From: Schistocephalus solidus
Taxonomy: Eukaryota > Platyhelminthes > Cestoda > Diphyllobothriidea > Diphyllobothriidae
Reading direction: 5' to 3'
Assembly (NCBI GenBank): GCA_017591395.1
Contig: WEDG01001415.1
Coordinates: forward strand, 1-64,000
Length of the DNA stretch: 64,000 bases
The position numbers were made by a program, and so were the translations under genes. Positions 1-10,507 of this stretch are shown here, in pieces. The notes beneath the pieces were generated by a model, which was not told the origin of the DNA, did no database searches, and was given only the letters and a program-made list of their open reading frames with translations. The stretch's first letter is position 1, and the number at the start of each line of letters is the position of its first letter.

Positions 1-855
1 GAGTATGCACTTCGTTTCAGTTACGTATTTACTAAACATGTCTTTCATTAAGGTCAAAGGATAACTATGAATCCACCCCTATCCCTAAAGGTCCACTAAT
101 TTTAGTCCCTAAGTTTTTCCATCAATCAGCAGCTCTTACACTTGCCACTAAAACTTTCTGAAGGCGAAAGTCAAAGGCGTTCATAACTAACTACCTTAAT
201 AAAACTGAAATGAACCTGGCTAAAATTCAACCCATACTCAAAACCCGCATTGAACCCGGTAAAGTACTTATAAATCCTTCGCCCCTGTGATCCAGTGATC
301 CATTTGCCTGACCCTCAAGATACAATTATCCATTGTATTTTCCTTCCCCAAACTGGCCCAGGGCATTCCAGGCATCAGATATATACCTATTCAACTATAA
401 ACATGCCAGAACAAAGATTAATCCACAAAATTTACACAGCCTATTACTCCATATCTGAACATAAAATTATAGCCCCACAACCTGTCGCGGCAGAGTGGCG
501 ATGAAGCGCCGGCTGGGGCGAAATTCCTGTAGTCTTGTGTGCTTTGTGCGATTCCTGCAGTGCCATACGTTGGGTGCGATTTTTGCTGTTAAAAGGCACC
601 CAGCAATCGATCCGCTGATGGCAAGTCTCCTTCTTGCTCCGAGGTGTGCATCTTGGCAAGGGCAGTTCTGCTCAAAGTCAAGGTCTCGAGAGATCATATG
701 GCAGGGAATGGGTGCGTCTCCATTTTGACCTGGTGACCAGGTATTTGCATGTTTACCCATGCAAATTCATTTCTACTCCAGATGTTAGGTCTGTTTTGCG
801 CAGACGTTATGTTTCATCTATTGTAGTCTCAAGGTGCTGTTAATCTTTTTTATAG

Positions 856-1020
856 GATTTCTTCATCCCGTAGCAGAGGCGCGGTACTTTGCGGATTCGG
901 GCCTGGGCGTTTGTGGTCCTTTGGCAGCCAAATTACGGTCTGGCGTGAGCTGCGTGCCTGCTGTTACTTATGATTTTGATCGAGATCTGTTGGATGTTGA
1001 GGATGTTGCTTGGTTTGCGG
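856..1020 (+). CDS. possible internal exon of an unknown gene
   Basis: A pyrimidine-rich acceptor ending in tatag stands just before 856, and a strong donor gtgagt follows 1020. Between them lie 165 nt with only one open frame, entered and left in phase 1. The peptide contains the stretches EARYFADSGLGVCGPLAAK and TYDFDRDLLDVEDVAWFAG, which have protein-like composition but which I do not recognise. No partner exon was found nearby, so this may be chance or a relic. Splice signals and frame are seen directly; coding status is inference. Confidence 0.25.
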
Positions 1021-3939
1021 GTGAGTCATAGTATGCCAGCAAACATCAGGATGTCTGGAGGCTGGGTTAGGAGCCGAGGGTTGCGGATTCCGGCTGTGGC
1101 GGGCGCAGGGTTGGAAGGTCGGCACCGGGGACGTAGCGAAACCGCGTATTCATCTCAATTGAAGCCAATAGTTTTATACCTACAGCTTAGAAATTCAAAT
1201 CATAACTCAACTCCTTGCCAAAAGACCTCCCGCATTTTAATCACTAAAAAGCCTTTAGATGCAATAACCAGAGCTGATCTTAGGATACCTAGGAGTTTCC
1301 GACCCATTCCTTAGCCGCTAGGCGATTATGCAAGTTCAATGACCTACCACGAAACAAAGAGACCGTTCTTCTGTATCAGTTGCCGACAGCTACCAGGTTA
1401 TAGTAGTCCCAGTCTCGTGGCTGCTGTAGAATACTACTTTACCTACTGACGATACTAGTCGCTGTAAATGCTCATTAATGGGATCTAAATTGTAAGGCTC
1501 CACAGAATTGAGGACCAACAGGTCCCGTGAGCCGATCAGCGAACCCACATCCAACATAAGTTAAGCAAGTATTCCTGATCGCACCCGATGGGCCCTTGAA
1601 ACGTGGTTCAAGGGGCTGGAGTGCCATGCCACTAACGCTTAATGTAAACCAAAGCGCGTAAAAGGCTAGGGGCTGGGAGTCCTCTAAGATCCTGGAGTGG
1701 GCACCATTATTTTCTCCCTTTTCTTTGTCGTTCTACGCATTATATATACGAGATAGATTGAAGAGACAGGCATCAAAGAAATATAATTTGGAAATAAAAG
1801 AGTTCTTTTGGAAAGATTAAAGCAACTTTATTAGAGTAGATTTCAGCGCTGGTTTCCCAGGTCGTCGTCAGACTTATGGAGTGAGATCTGCAAAAGAGCA
1901 AGGTAAAGAGTCAACCCTTCCGGAAAAATCAGTATTGCTGAACCGATTCTGTGGGCAGAAATCATCCAGTTGCTTCGGCTTTTCCGCTTTTCTAGCCAAG
2001 TTATTATACATGGCATCAAGTTGATGTGCCAGTGCACAACTCATCAGAGTAGACTGGCCTCAAATCCTAGCCTCTCTTTGATGAACGAGTTGATGATGCG
2101 GGTTTTGTTTTAAAGCCAGATGTGTGCTTTCTGTTGTAGGTATGGCGGCTGGGACGGGCTGGCTCGTTTCTTGGCATTGGCTGAGTTTTTCGTGTGGACG
2201 TAGCGGGGACCGGAAGAACATGGTTGATACGCATTTGGGCTATTTGCAGGGAGTTTTTATGGAAATGACTGCTTTTTATCTTATTATTGGCTATCCGTAG
2301 GATTGTACGAAACAGTTCGAGTTAGAGTTGTTGGTTTGTTGCCCGTAGGTTTGGTGCTTCCGCGGGTGTCGGCGAGGTTCGGACGTTTTATTGGCATTGG
2401 CGGAGTGTTCGCCGGTTTGGCGGTTTGGAATGCGGCAGTCGGAATGATCTGGTTCCTTATCACTTTTCTTTAGTTCCCTGATGGCTTCAGCCACATCTAT
2501 GGCCACAAAATCTTCGAGGTAACCATTATTAGAAAACAGTTTAAATAGATTTAATAGAAGTTCAGATTTGATCCCACTTTCAAAATTAAACTTTAGACGG
2601 TAGGTTTTGCTCGATTAGTAGGAGTTGATGACATTGCTTTAGAATTTTATGAGAATAATTATAGTTGCTCTCAAATGTAGGATACTTTTATCTGGCGAGC
2701 TTCCACTTACCGCATTGCTCCTTATGTTTAGAATGTCAGTTAATTAGCACCGCTGTACGGCATCAAAGGGAAAGGAATTGGTTTGTCAGAGTTCATTTCG
2801 GAAACTGTAACGAGAGTGATTCCAGAGTATCATCAGGTTAATAATATGCAGTGTTGCAGTCCAGGACCGCTTTAACGATAACAAACGTGTCATCAACGCA
2901 GCACATAGCATAATTAGTCGGTAGCATCATTACGTTTAAGCTAAAACCAGAGTTAGGTGACTATAAAGGGCTCCTTCGCTGTTGATAGAACACTAATGTA
3001 GCTAGAAGAATTCGTTTCTAGGCATAAAGCCAAGAGTTCAAGCAAGAGCATATGTAGAAAATCCATGTCGTCAAAAGCGTGGAGTAATTCTTCTAGTATA
3101 TGCCTTACCCAAATCTGATTGTATGGATGTGCAGAGGAAGGAAACAACGCATCAAGAGGAATGCCATTATTTCATCTGCTGGGAATTTGGATTCTTCGTA
3201 ATTTGTCAAGAAAGCCTAGATAGTTATCAATGGATGTTCCTGATTCTTTTATCAATGGAGTGTAATGGTGCAGTACAAAGCCACTTTTAGATCTTATAAT
3301 TGGATGCACCGATTAACGATGCACTATCGTCCGCATTGACGCCTCTGATTTATGAACCTAAAGGTAGTCCGCTGGATCTGAGCTATAGTCGGTTTGTTGT
3401 CTCAAAGGAGGGTTTGGCAATATCTGATATTTGCTGCTTTCCTGTTAGACGTTTAAGTACTTAGTACATCCGGTGAATTCCTGTGTTTTGAGTGGGATCT
3501 GCGTCGAAGGAGTTTTATGGGTTGAGGCCTAATCTAGGTAACAATTGCAGTCTGTTGTGAGTCTTGGCTGTGTCCATAGTGAGCAATGTTGGACCTCCCA
3601 ACTTTGTCCCACAGGAAGGATTACGTGATACTTTTGTCCGTTTTTGGGGATTTTGGGGCTCAAAGGGCAGGAGGTTGGCGAGCATACGCGTGCTTTCGAT
3701 AAATTCTCAATCGGGCCGAGTGCATTTATATGAGGCACGGAGTACGAGCTAAAACATGCCAAAATGTTCGTCTCGTCATACACGAGTGAGTCGTGTTTTT
3801 CGATGGACCAGTTTCTATCCAGAGACTGGCAGTTAGTTGTATTGTTCGGCCTCCATTATGGAATTAGATGCGGGAAGACAGATTCAGGACTCTAGAGGGC
3901 ATGAGCTACGGTTATAGGAAGGCGACCAGCACGCCCAGG

Positions 3940-4740
3940 ATTCATGAGTGACCACGGTGGCAGCGCCCGTTGTTGCCCGCAAAGCGCGGCTGATTGTGTA
4001 GCTCGCTGCAAGAGGAGTCCAGGAAACGCACATTGCGGCGGAGTCGAGGATGACCAAAGGCGGAGACTCCGCTGCCTCCAGCGGCACTGCGGCGCGGCGG
4101 ATGCCTCGTGAAGCTGCGTCCAGGCGCGGCGGGCTGGCCAGAGCCAGGACCAGAATCTGGCTGCTCGGGGACGCCAAGGGATCTGGCGTTGCTGCCACGC
4201 ACCGCCAGTGGCGCATCTGCGCAATGCTCGCGTCAGACGACTAGCGGATCGGGATCGTATCGGGCCCGGTTCGGCCGTTGGGGTCTGGTTGTAAGAGCAG
4301 AGCTTTGCAGTTGGGGACTGCGATCGAGCATCGTCTGCCGGTCCAGTGTGACTCCTGTAAAGGTTGGCTTCGTCGGATGAGACAGGAAAGCTGATTTACG
4401 GATGCGTGTTGCCGGACGTACGGGCAGTGAGGAGAGTGGACGCATTTTCCCTCCAGGGCTGGCATGGGGCGTAAGAGCAGGCGGAATCAGCCAAAGTCTT
4501 GTGAATTCCACCGCGGAGAACCTGGGACGGATGTGCACCTTTGCCACGCCACAATTCCTTGCGCGAGTAGAGGGCGCGGTCGCTGATGTGCTCGCCGCGC
4601 AATGCTGCCCGACGGACGGTAGAGATATTGCTCTCGGGACTCAGGCGTGCTGTCGGCCCAGGGCGCCAGTGGAGTCAATGCAGACCCAGACAATGGCCGC
4701 CCACTCAACGAGAGACTATGTCAACTGACAGCAATTTCCT
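3940..4740. other. GC- and CpG-rich block
   Basis: This block is clearly richer in GC and CpG than its surroundings, with runs such as gcggcactgcggcgcggcgg near 4080-4100. Several overlapping open frames on both strands follow from the scarcity of stop codons. None shows a recognisable motif or splice frame. It could be the body of an old repeat or a CpG-rich regulatory region; I cannot tell which. Confidence 0.35.
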
Positions 4741-5084
4741 GCCCTCCCCTTCTTCACCCCGGTGTGGCTACGAGATGATTCCTGTGACATGCCGGCAAAA
4801 GAACCTAAAGCCAGTGGGGACTCCCCCACCCCGTCCTCCTATAGTGCACACTGTTAAGGTAAACCCGTGCAATCAACCCTGTAATGTTACAAACTGGCTA
4901 TCACCCCTATAAATACTGTAGAGACGCGGTACGATGCTCAGCTCCCTACGATGGGAAGCTTTTTATGCTTTTTAGAGGCAATCAGGACAATGCACCTATA
5001 GTCCCTAGAGATCACGCTGCTTCTCGGCTATGTCCAGGGGACACGCATCTTCACTTCCTATCAGCCATTCTGATAGATCAACGC

Positions 5085-5285
5085 TGATGACAGCTGATAG
5101 GCCGGGGAAATGGCCGTATTCCGGTCTCCCTGTCTTTAGTCGGTTCCACATTAACGAACATATGCTACATGTCGCTATGCGACTGCGCTGTAGGGAGTGC
5201 TCTGGTCTGGGGTTCCGATTTACGACGGGACCTCTAGATGTTCTAGAAAGCGGATCGTGAGCACACTATCATCATATTCGAGTCA
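5085..5285 (+). repeat. tRNA-derived SINE, copy without its head
   Basis: The sequence matches the body of the neighbouring SINE at 5300-5592. Both contain a 'ctgatgac(a/g)gct' start, a 'gaaatggcc' block, a '(c/t)ttagtcggttccac / ctttgtcggttccac' block, then 'gtcgctatgcg', 'ctctggtctgg' and an end near 'cacactatcat'. The tRNA-like head is missing or unrecognisable in this copy. The two copies lie head to tail. Confidence 0.5.
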
Positions 5286-5299
5286 GCACCGACTAAAAC

Positions 5300-5592
5300 G
5301 CGGGCCCGTGGCTCATTGGTGGAGCGTTCGACTCCAGATGCAAAGGTCGCGGGTTTCGGATCCCGGGTGTGACACTTTACTTGGGATTAGGGCGTCGGCT
5401 GGCTGATGACGGCTAATAAGCGCAGAAATGGCCATTCGAGTTCTCCTTGTACTTTGTCGGTTCCACGTTGGCAGCGCTATGCACGTGTCGCTATGCGCCT
5501 GTAGAATACTCTGGTCTGGTTCCAGAGGCGCAGCGGAACATGGAAGTGTTTCGTAGAAGCAGATCCGGTGAGCCACACACTATCATATCTGT
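5300..5592 (+). repeat. tRNA-derived SINE with tRNA-Trp-like head
   Basis: The head at about 5302-5372 has an A-box-like 'gtggctcattggtggagcg', an anticodon-loop-like 'gactccaga' as in tRNA-Trp (CCA), and a B-box-like 'gggtttcggatccc' that carries one extra t. The body after the head matches 5085-5285 and 59385-59700. A tRNA-type pol III promoter followed by an unrelated shared body is the standard build of a SINE. The head does not fold into a clean tRNA, so a working tRNA gene is unlikely. Confidence 0.55.
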
Positions 5593-5660
5593 ATGTACAT
5601 GTATATATATATGTATATATGTATATATATGTATATGTATGTATGTATATGTGTATGTCG
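5592..5660. repeat. (TATG/TA)n microsatellite
   Basis: An alternating purine-pyrimidine run of gtatat/tatg units lies directly after the SINE end, where simple repeats often form the SINE tail. Confidence 0.8.
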
Positions 5661-6092
5661 GATTAGATGGTTTCTATGTGTTAGAAAGTGCGGGACGTGG
5701 AGAGTCATTTGGGTTCGGTCTTTGACTAGGGTCTCTATCCAGAAATTTCCAATGAGACGTTTGGGTCAAAGAAGACAATCAACCACTGTGGAATAACCGC
5801 GTAATGCCCATTCTACAAAACGAAGCTTTTTAGCTAGTATCTATGTCGGAAGTATGGTATAACGTCTTTTACCATATATATATATCATATATGTGTGTAT
5901 GCGTCAGAACCCACTTCCGACGAGTTCCGCTACACTGCAGCGACGACGGTGAGAAGAAGGAGGAGATGAAAGTACTAACATGCCGTTTTACAGCTAACGG
6001 TTATCAAAGTCCTTCCTCCACAAATGCCTCAGGAAGCCCCTCAGTTTAAGCGAAGAAAAGCCAATGTTTTGGCTCACTATCCCTGCGTGAGA

Positions 6093-6720
6093 TGTTTCAC
6101 AGAGGCGATGGCAAGAATCCTAAAAACCTTTTGGCATTGGCATGGCTCATAAACCAGAATGCACTATCAGACAGCAAGTCACTTGAAGCCCAAAGACCCG
6201 CTACCAGTAATAGAACAATCAGCAGTGGTCTACACGGCACAGCATGCCAAGATTGTGATGCAAAGGTATGTTGGTGAGAACGGGCAAGCGCCTGGACACA
6301 AGGTTGCATGAACACAAACTTTCAGCCAACCGCAAGAACAAGTTGTCTTTTGGTTTGTGGTCACGCACAACAGCTGAACCACAATTTTGCCTTTGAGAAA
6401 ACGAGGGTGATTGGTTGAGCCAATGAGAAGATGGCCAGACGAGGATGCTCGAGGGTTGGTCCTCGACTGGCACACTCAACCGAGCTATATGCCCATCCAA
6501 CCTGCCAGGCGCTTTGCGGGCAAGGCCCAGATCCAGTTCGGCCCAGGAGCGTAGGAACCGAGCAGGGCGGATCAGAGCCCACGCTCATGGAAGAAGCGGG
6601 GTGGCGGCCGAAGGTCACATGACCATAGTCAAACACTGCCTCACCAATGCGTGCCCGTAAAACGGAGAACAACTCACGAGAGCAGCAAGACTGATCAGTT
6701 CGCTGATTGACGTGGGGAGT
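6093..6720 (+). pseudogene. Penelope-like element relic: linker and GIY-YIG endonuclease end
   Basis: The plus strand encodes broken pieces of the C-terminal part of a PLE protein. Near 6100-6180, in shifting frames, it resembles the conserved PLE linker (ARILK, then a proline/lysine PKDPLP-like stretch). At about 6262-6350 a GIY-YIG-type block reads YVGE in one frame and continues TGKRLDTRLHEHKLSANRK in another, so there is a frameshift inside the motif. The piece at 6395-6490 has the conserved order TRVIG, EGW and LNRAI seen in intact PLE endonucleases (compare 43560-43680). The element is decayed and cannot be active. A hammerhead motif follows about 210 bp downstream, as in PLE terminal repeats. 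Confidence 0.6.
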
Positions 6721-6924
6721 CAAACAGACAGCTTGCTCGCCCTAAACCTACGACGGCTCCAGGGGGACGGCGGTCACGCGAGCCCCGCCGGTATTTATCC
6801 TCGGGGTTCTGAAAGGAGTCGGCGGCGAACGGGCAGGTCAGAGATCACGCGTCCACCATGGATATAGTACGAGGCGCAGCCAGGGACTGGCCCTAATCAA
6901 AGACCATCAGGAGCAGCAAGCACT

Positions 6925-6970
6925 ATACTCCTGATGATGGAAGCGAGAAGGCTTTCGAAACGTCAGTACA
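6925..6970 (+). ncRNA. hammerhead ribozyme motif of a PLE terminal repeat
   Basis: All core elements are present and in order: CTGATGA (6931-6937); a stem II made of GGAAGC (6939-6944) and GCTTTC (6951-6956) closing the loop gagaag; GAAA (6957-6960); then CGTC (6961-6964). The bases tact before the core and agta after gtc can form a short stem I. Stem III is minimal. Hammerheads with a tiny stem III are known from PLEs of many eukaryotes, where they are thought to act in transcript processing. Position 3' of a PLE endonuclease relic supports this. Self-cleavage would fall after position 6964 on the plus-strand RNA. Confidence 0.65.
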
Positions 6971-6989
6971 AAATACAATTTGGTCCATG

Positions 6990-9900
6990 AACTCGCCCCT
7001 CTTTTTTTCGGGTGATGAAGGCGATATATCTATATAAATTTGTAGAAGGAATGGGTAGTACTCAGATGAACTGACTTTTCGAAACAAACAAGCCTGGATA
7101 AACAAATCCGGATTTATCGGCAGGTGTAGGCCAAATCAAACTGATAATTGTCACCACCAGTTAGGAAACGCTTGCGAAACCTTCTGCTATGCTCTTAGAA
7201 ACTTCAGTCCGTTTGAAGTGCTTATGACTAACTGCTAGAGCCGGTTGCTGGACCATGTGCGCCGTTTACAAGCGCACGACAGTCTTCAATGCCAGCTATT
7301 GACGGGGTTATGATTGGCTAGAATTAAGACAAAGTCTGAAGCAGACTGTATCGGCCTATCCGAATTTTTCTGTCGTCCTTCTCTCTGCAATTATAACATG
7401 GATGACTTCGGCCAGGTAGATGTTTTGCCTGTTCGTGGCCTGCCGCCCGCACCGAACTTATTTACTTCCGGAAAGCGAACAGATTGGCTTACGTCTAGTC
7501 ATAAAAGATAAAGATAGCAGGACCGGTCCTGGAGTATCCGTCCACGTGACAATTCATCGCATCGTTTCCCCCACCACAATCAGTCAGAAGCGCTCGGCGA
7601 AGATCAGGCAGATGGGCTAACTAGATCCTCCCAGAGAAGAGGGTCAGGACTGCAGCAGCTCTTGCGCATTATTTGCGAATCTCTTTACGGTTCACAAGAA
7701 GTAATGGAAGTGTTTTCCAGTAATTTCGAGAGGCATTTTCCAAGTACGGTGTGGCAAAAACAGTCAGGAGCCACATAATGCAATATAGGGAACTTTATTC
7801 ACAGTGTCACCGTGTAGAGATTGTGGTACGGGACTTTTAAGAGCTTATATTTACAGAAGGCAGCGGCAAAGGGTGTCAGCCCTAAAGGCCGTACTCGGCA
7901 AAGCATGTTCCGGGTAGCCATTTCAGCCGGCTTATGTCTGGGTGCGCGAGCTGGCTGATTCGCAGGGTCGGCATCAAAAATCCAGACGGCGGGACCTAGA
8001 CAAAGGTAAGGAAGATGAAAGTACTGACATAAACCGATGAGACGCAGTTTTAAGTTAGGGAAAAACTGCATTGTAAAAGTTAGTCCATGCCAAACGACTA
8101 TGACCACCAATGGCGCGCGGGGAGTGACCTGTGCATGCATTTGTTTTTCAGTTAAAGTAGACTGGCGCAGTATCTAACTAGGTTGCTTTTGGCACAACCT
8201 TTATGGCTTGCCAGAGTAAATGCGACTGACGACAGAGACGGATTCGGGGCTGAGTAAGCTGAGGTTACCTTACCGTACTGTGGCTGGCCTATCACGTGAA
8301 ATGTTGACCGAGAAATTCTGAAATAAGTTTTCGATTAGAAAGGATTATAAGTGGGTTTGTAATAGGGGATCGCAGGCAGCTAATATTTCAGTCACACTGG
8401 AATGCCGGTTTTCAGAATGGGCTACTTCACGGCCATATACGAAAAGAACGCTCCGTAAGAGATGGCTTATAAAGAGTAGTATAGAGTTTTTCCCACAGAT
8501 TTCTGATGCTACTACTGAGTTCAAATATGTTTCATAGAAAACATGCACGAAAATGATGAAAAATCACGTTTTTCCAGATTTTTATGCTTCGACGTGAATA
8601 ATTTTTAACTCAACTTTCAGCTGCAAAAGTCTATGCTGCGTACTTTTTGTGTAAGACAGGTCAGATGTGTGCTTAAAGCTATTGAGAGTCTTCATACGGG
8701 GCTCAATAGAATTTCGTAATGGATGTGTGCCGTGTTCTGCTTCATAAGCAACATTAGCAAAAGCGTTCTGATGCAATGCTGTGTGATTGGACACCTAAAA
8801 ACGGAGATGAAACGATTTCTTCGAGCATTTAAAAGCCGGCATCCTGGCCTGATGTAGCAATGTTGTGGGATTATGTTACACGAAAATCAGTATTGCAATC
8901 CAGCCCAGGTAATCCTTCTAGCCAAAGCCATTTTACTAATATTGGTTAACAATTCCTGAGATACCGCCTACTGCATGTTTCGATTCCTAACTCCACAGGG
9001 AACCTGCCCTCAGTAAGGGATCTCGGGTCTCGAACAAGTGGAGTGCCCCAAGGATCCTAGTAAAAAGCCACTACAGTCTGAGCCTTGAGTCTGTGACAGA
9101 ACGACTTGAGTCCACCTGTAGGAAGCCCACCAAGTGGTAAATACCGAGTCCAACCGGAGAGATTAAAACGACTTTGGTTTTCACGGTGAGGGGAGAGTAA
9201 TGGTGGATCAGGATGGATGGGATGACTGCACATTCTCTTCTCGTTCATACACTAGTGGTGGGTTCGATGACGCCAGGGCGCAGTGGCCGAGGTGACATGA
9301 TATCTCCGTCTAATTTGAGCCACACGCAACACTCGGGTAAACGATGCATCATCCGCTATTTCCAAAGTTGGAAGACTTCATCGCGAGGGGTACCTCAGTA
9401 GTGGTCCTGTGTACACACATAGTACCTAATACGTCATATGTGCAACAGGAAGAGGGAACAATGAGGCGTAAATTAAACAGGAAAGGACTGGGTCAGGTTG
9501 CGTGTGAGTTGACCTCCTAGCAAAGGTAGCGAAAAACAGTTATTTAAGTTCTCCCGGTGCTAGAACCATAGAAGCTGTCAGTGTAAAATGTGCCTGGAAT
9601 TACATGCTATGTCAATAGGAACAAAGAGACATTAATGAGAAAAAGGTCCCATAAATCTAATAAGAGTTAAAGCAGTTATCATTTACTATTGCAACAAAAA
9701 GTTCCCTTGTCTTCTTTATAAATAGTAAAATGAAAACGCACAGATTTCGGTCATTTTTAATAGAGAGCTCGCTCAGACAGGGTAGTATAAAAATGAGTGA
9801 GGATCAGAAACTACCCCAGTGTGAGGGAAGATGTTTTTAAAGAGAAAAAAAAACGTAATGAGAACATGGGGAAAAATTTCTAAGAGGTCGTTTGCCGAAG

Positions 9901-10159
9901 ACTATGGAGAAGTGGTTAAAGCTATGGTAATGCGATTCGGTAGTCTTTACTAAAACGTACCGAACTTTCGTTTAGGTAGTTAACGTCTATGCACATAATG
10001 ATTCTCTTACAGAAGCTTCCGAATTAATTAATCTTCAAATGGCTACGTGCTCTTCCCATTTCATCACGGTAACTAAAAATAACAGGCACGCTTGTGATGG
10101 GCATTCCAGAAACCCGAATTGCACCTCTGAAGGTCTCAATGACGAACAGCCAGGCCAAC
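6990..10159. other. non-coding stretch 3' of the helicase gene
   Basis: No gene is supported here. A fragment of a dispersed repeat lies at about 8105-8190. Near 9040-9058 the plus strand reads SGVPQGS, the RT motif of CR1/Jockey LINEs, followed at once by stops, and near 9380 a second GVPQ appears, so short LINE remnants may be present. The 9450-10030 part is AT-rich and featureless to my eye. Confidence 0.4.
8105..8190 (+). repeat. fragment of dispersed repeat R1
   Basis: The words 'gtgacctgtgcatg' and 'gtagactggcgcagtatcta' match the R1 copies at 15460-15510 (gtgacttgcatg, aaatggcgcagtatctacc) and 61930-61975. R1 is my label for a repeat with several copies in this window. Confidence 0.4.
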
Positions 10160-10507
10160 TCACTTTTGCGCAGGCGGGGGAGGGCTGGAGGCGGAGGTCA
10201 ACCGTGGTTGTCGCCGTCGTTGGCCGGGGGCGTTTCCGGTGTGGCCGCTGGCACTGCGACGACCTGTGACCTTGGCAGCAATGTCGCTGGGCGCCTCCTG
10301 CAGACAAAAAGCGCGGGCCACATGACCCAGGTGCAGCCGGCGAAAAGTGAAGTGGGCTCGCATCGGACCAGAAAAGCTGGCGTAGGCGCGAAGGAAGGAG
10401 AGGTAGGCTTTCTCAGCTAGGGCCTGCAGTTCCGAGTTTTGGGAGACGGTTGTGAGCAAGTGCCTCGAGAGGCTGGCAGCAGCGTCTTCCACCGTAGTCA
10501 CGGACGC
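10160..10507 (-). CDS. DDX31: DDX31 exon 8: C-terminal domain and stop
   Basis: The acceptor gtcttgtag precedes 10507. The exon encodes 115 residues and a stop, with KAYLSFLRAYASFSG and RRLHLGHVARAFCLQEAPS, the conserved C-terminal region (DUF4217) of the Dbp7/DDX31 group, followed by a basic, serine/proline-rich tail. Confidence 0.85.
   Translation of the reverse strand, partial: ASVTTVEDAAASLSRHLLTTVSQNSELQALAEKAYLSFLRAYASFSGPMRAHFTFRRLHLGHVARAFCLQEAPSDIAAKVTGRRSASGHTGNAPGQRRRQPRLTSASSPPPPAQK

Larger units (their letters stand above)
1..5084. other. gene-poor stretch, mostly non-coding
   Basis: No long ORF and no recognisable protein family was seen on either strand. The composition shifts from AT-rich to GC-rich near 4 kb. 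One short stretch with good splice signals (856-1020) and one GC-rich block (3940-4740) are listed separately. The rest reads like intron or intergenic sequence with decayed repeats I could not name. Confidence 0.5.

Noticed and set aside
3884..4728. Several overlapping frames of 90-110 codons on both strands
   Set aside because: The block is GC-rich and poor in stops; frames overlap in all directions and carry no known motif.
5302..5372. Possible functional tRNA-Trp gene
   Set aside because: The B box has an extra base, the stems do not pair cleanly and a shared SINE body follows directly.
10039..10420. Plus-strand open frames opposite the last helicase exon
   Set aside because: They mirror the GC-rich coding sequence of DDX31 exon 8 on the minus strand and show no motif of their own.
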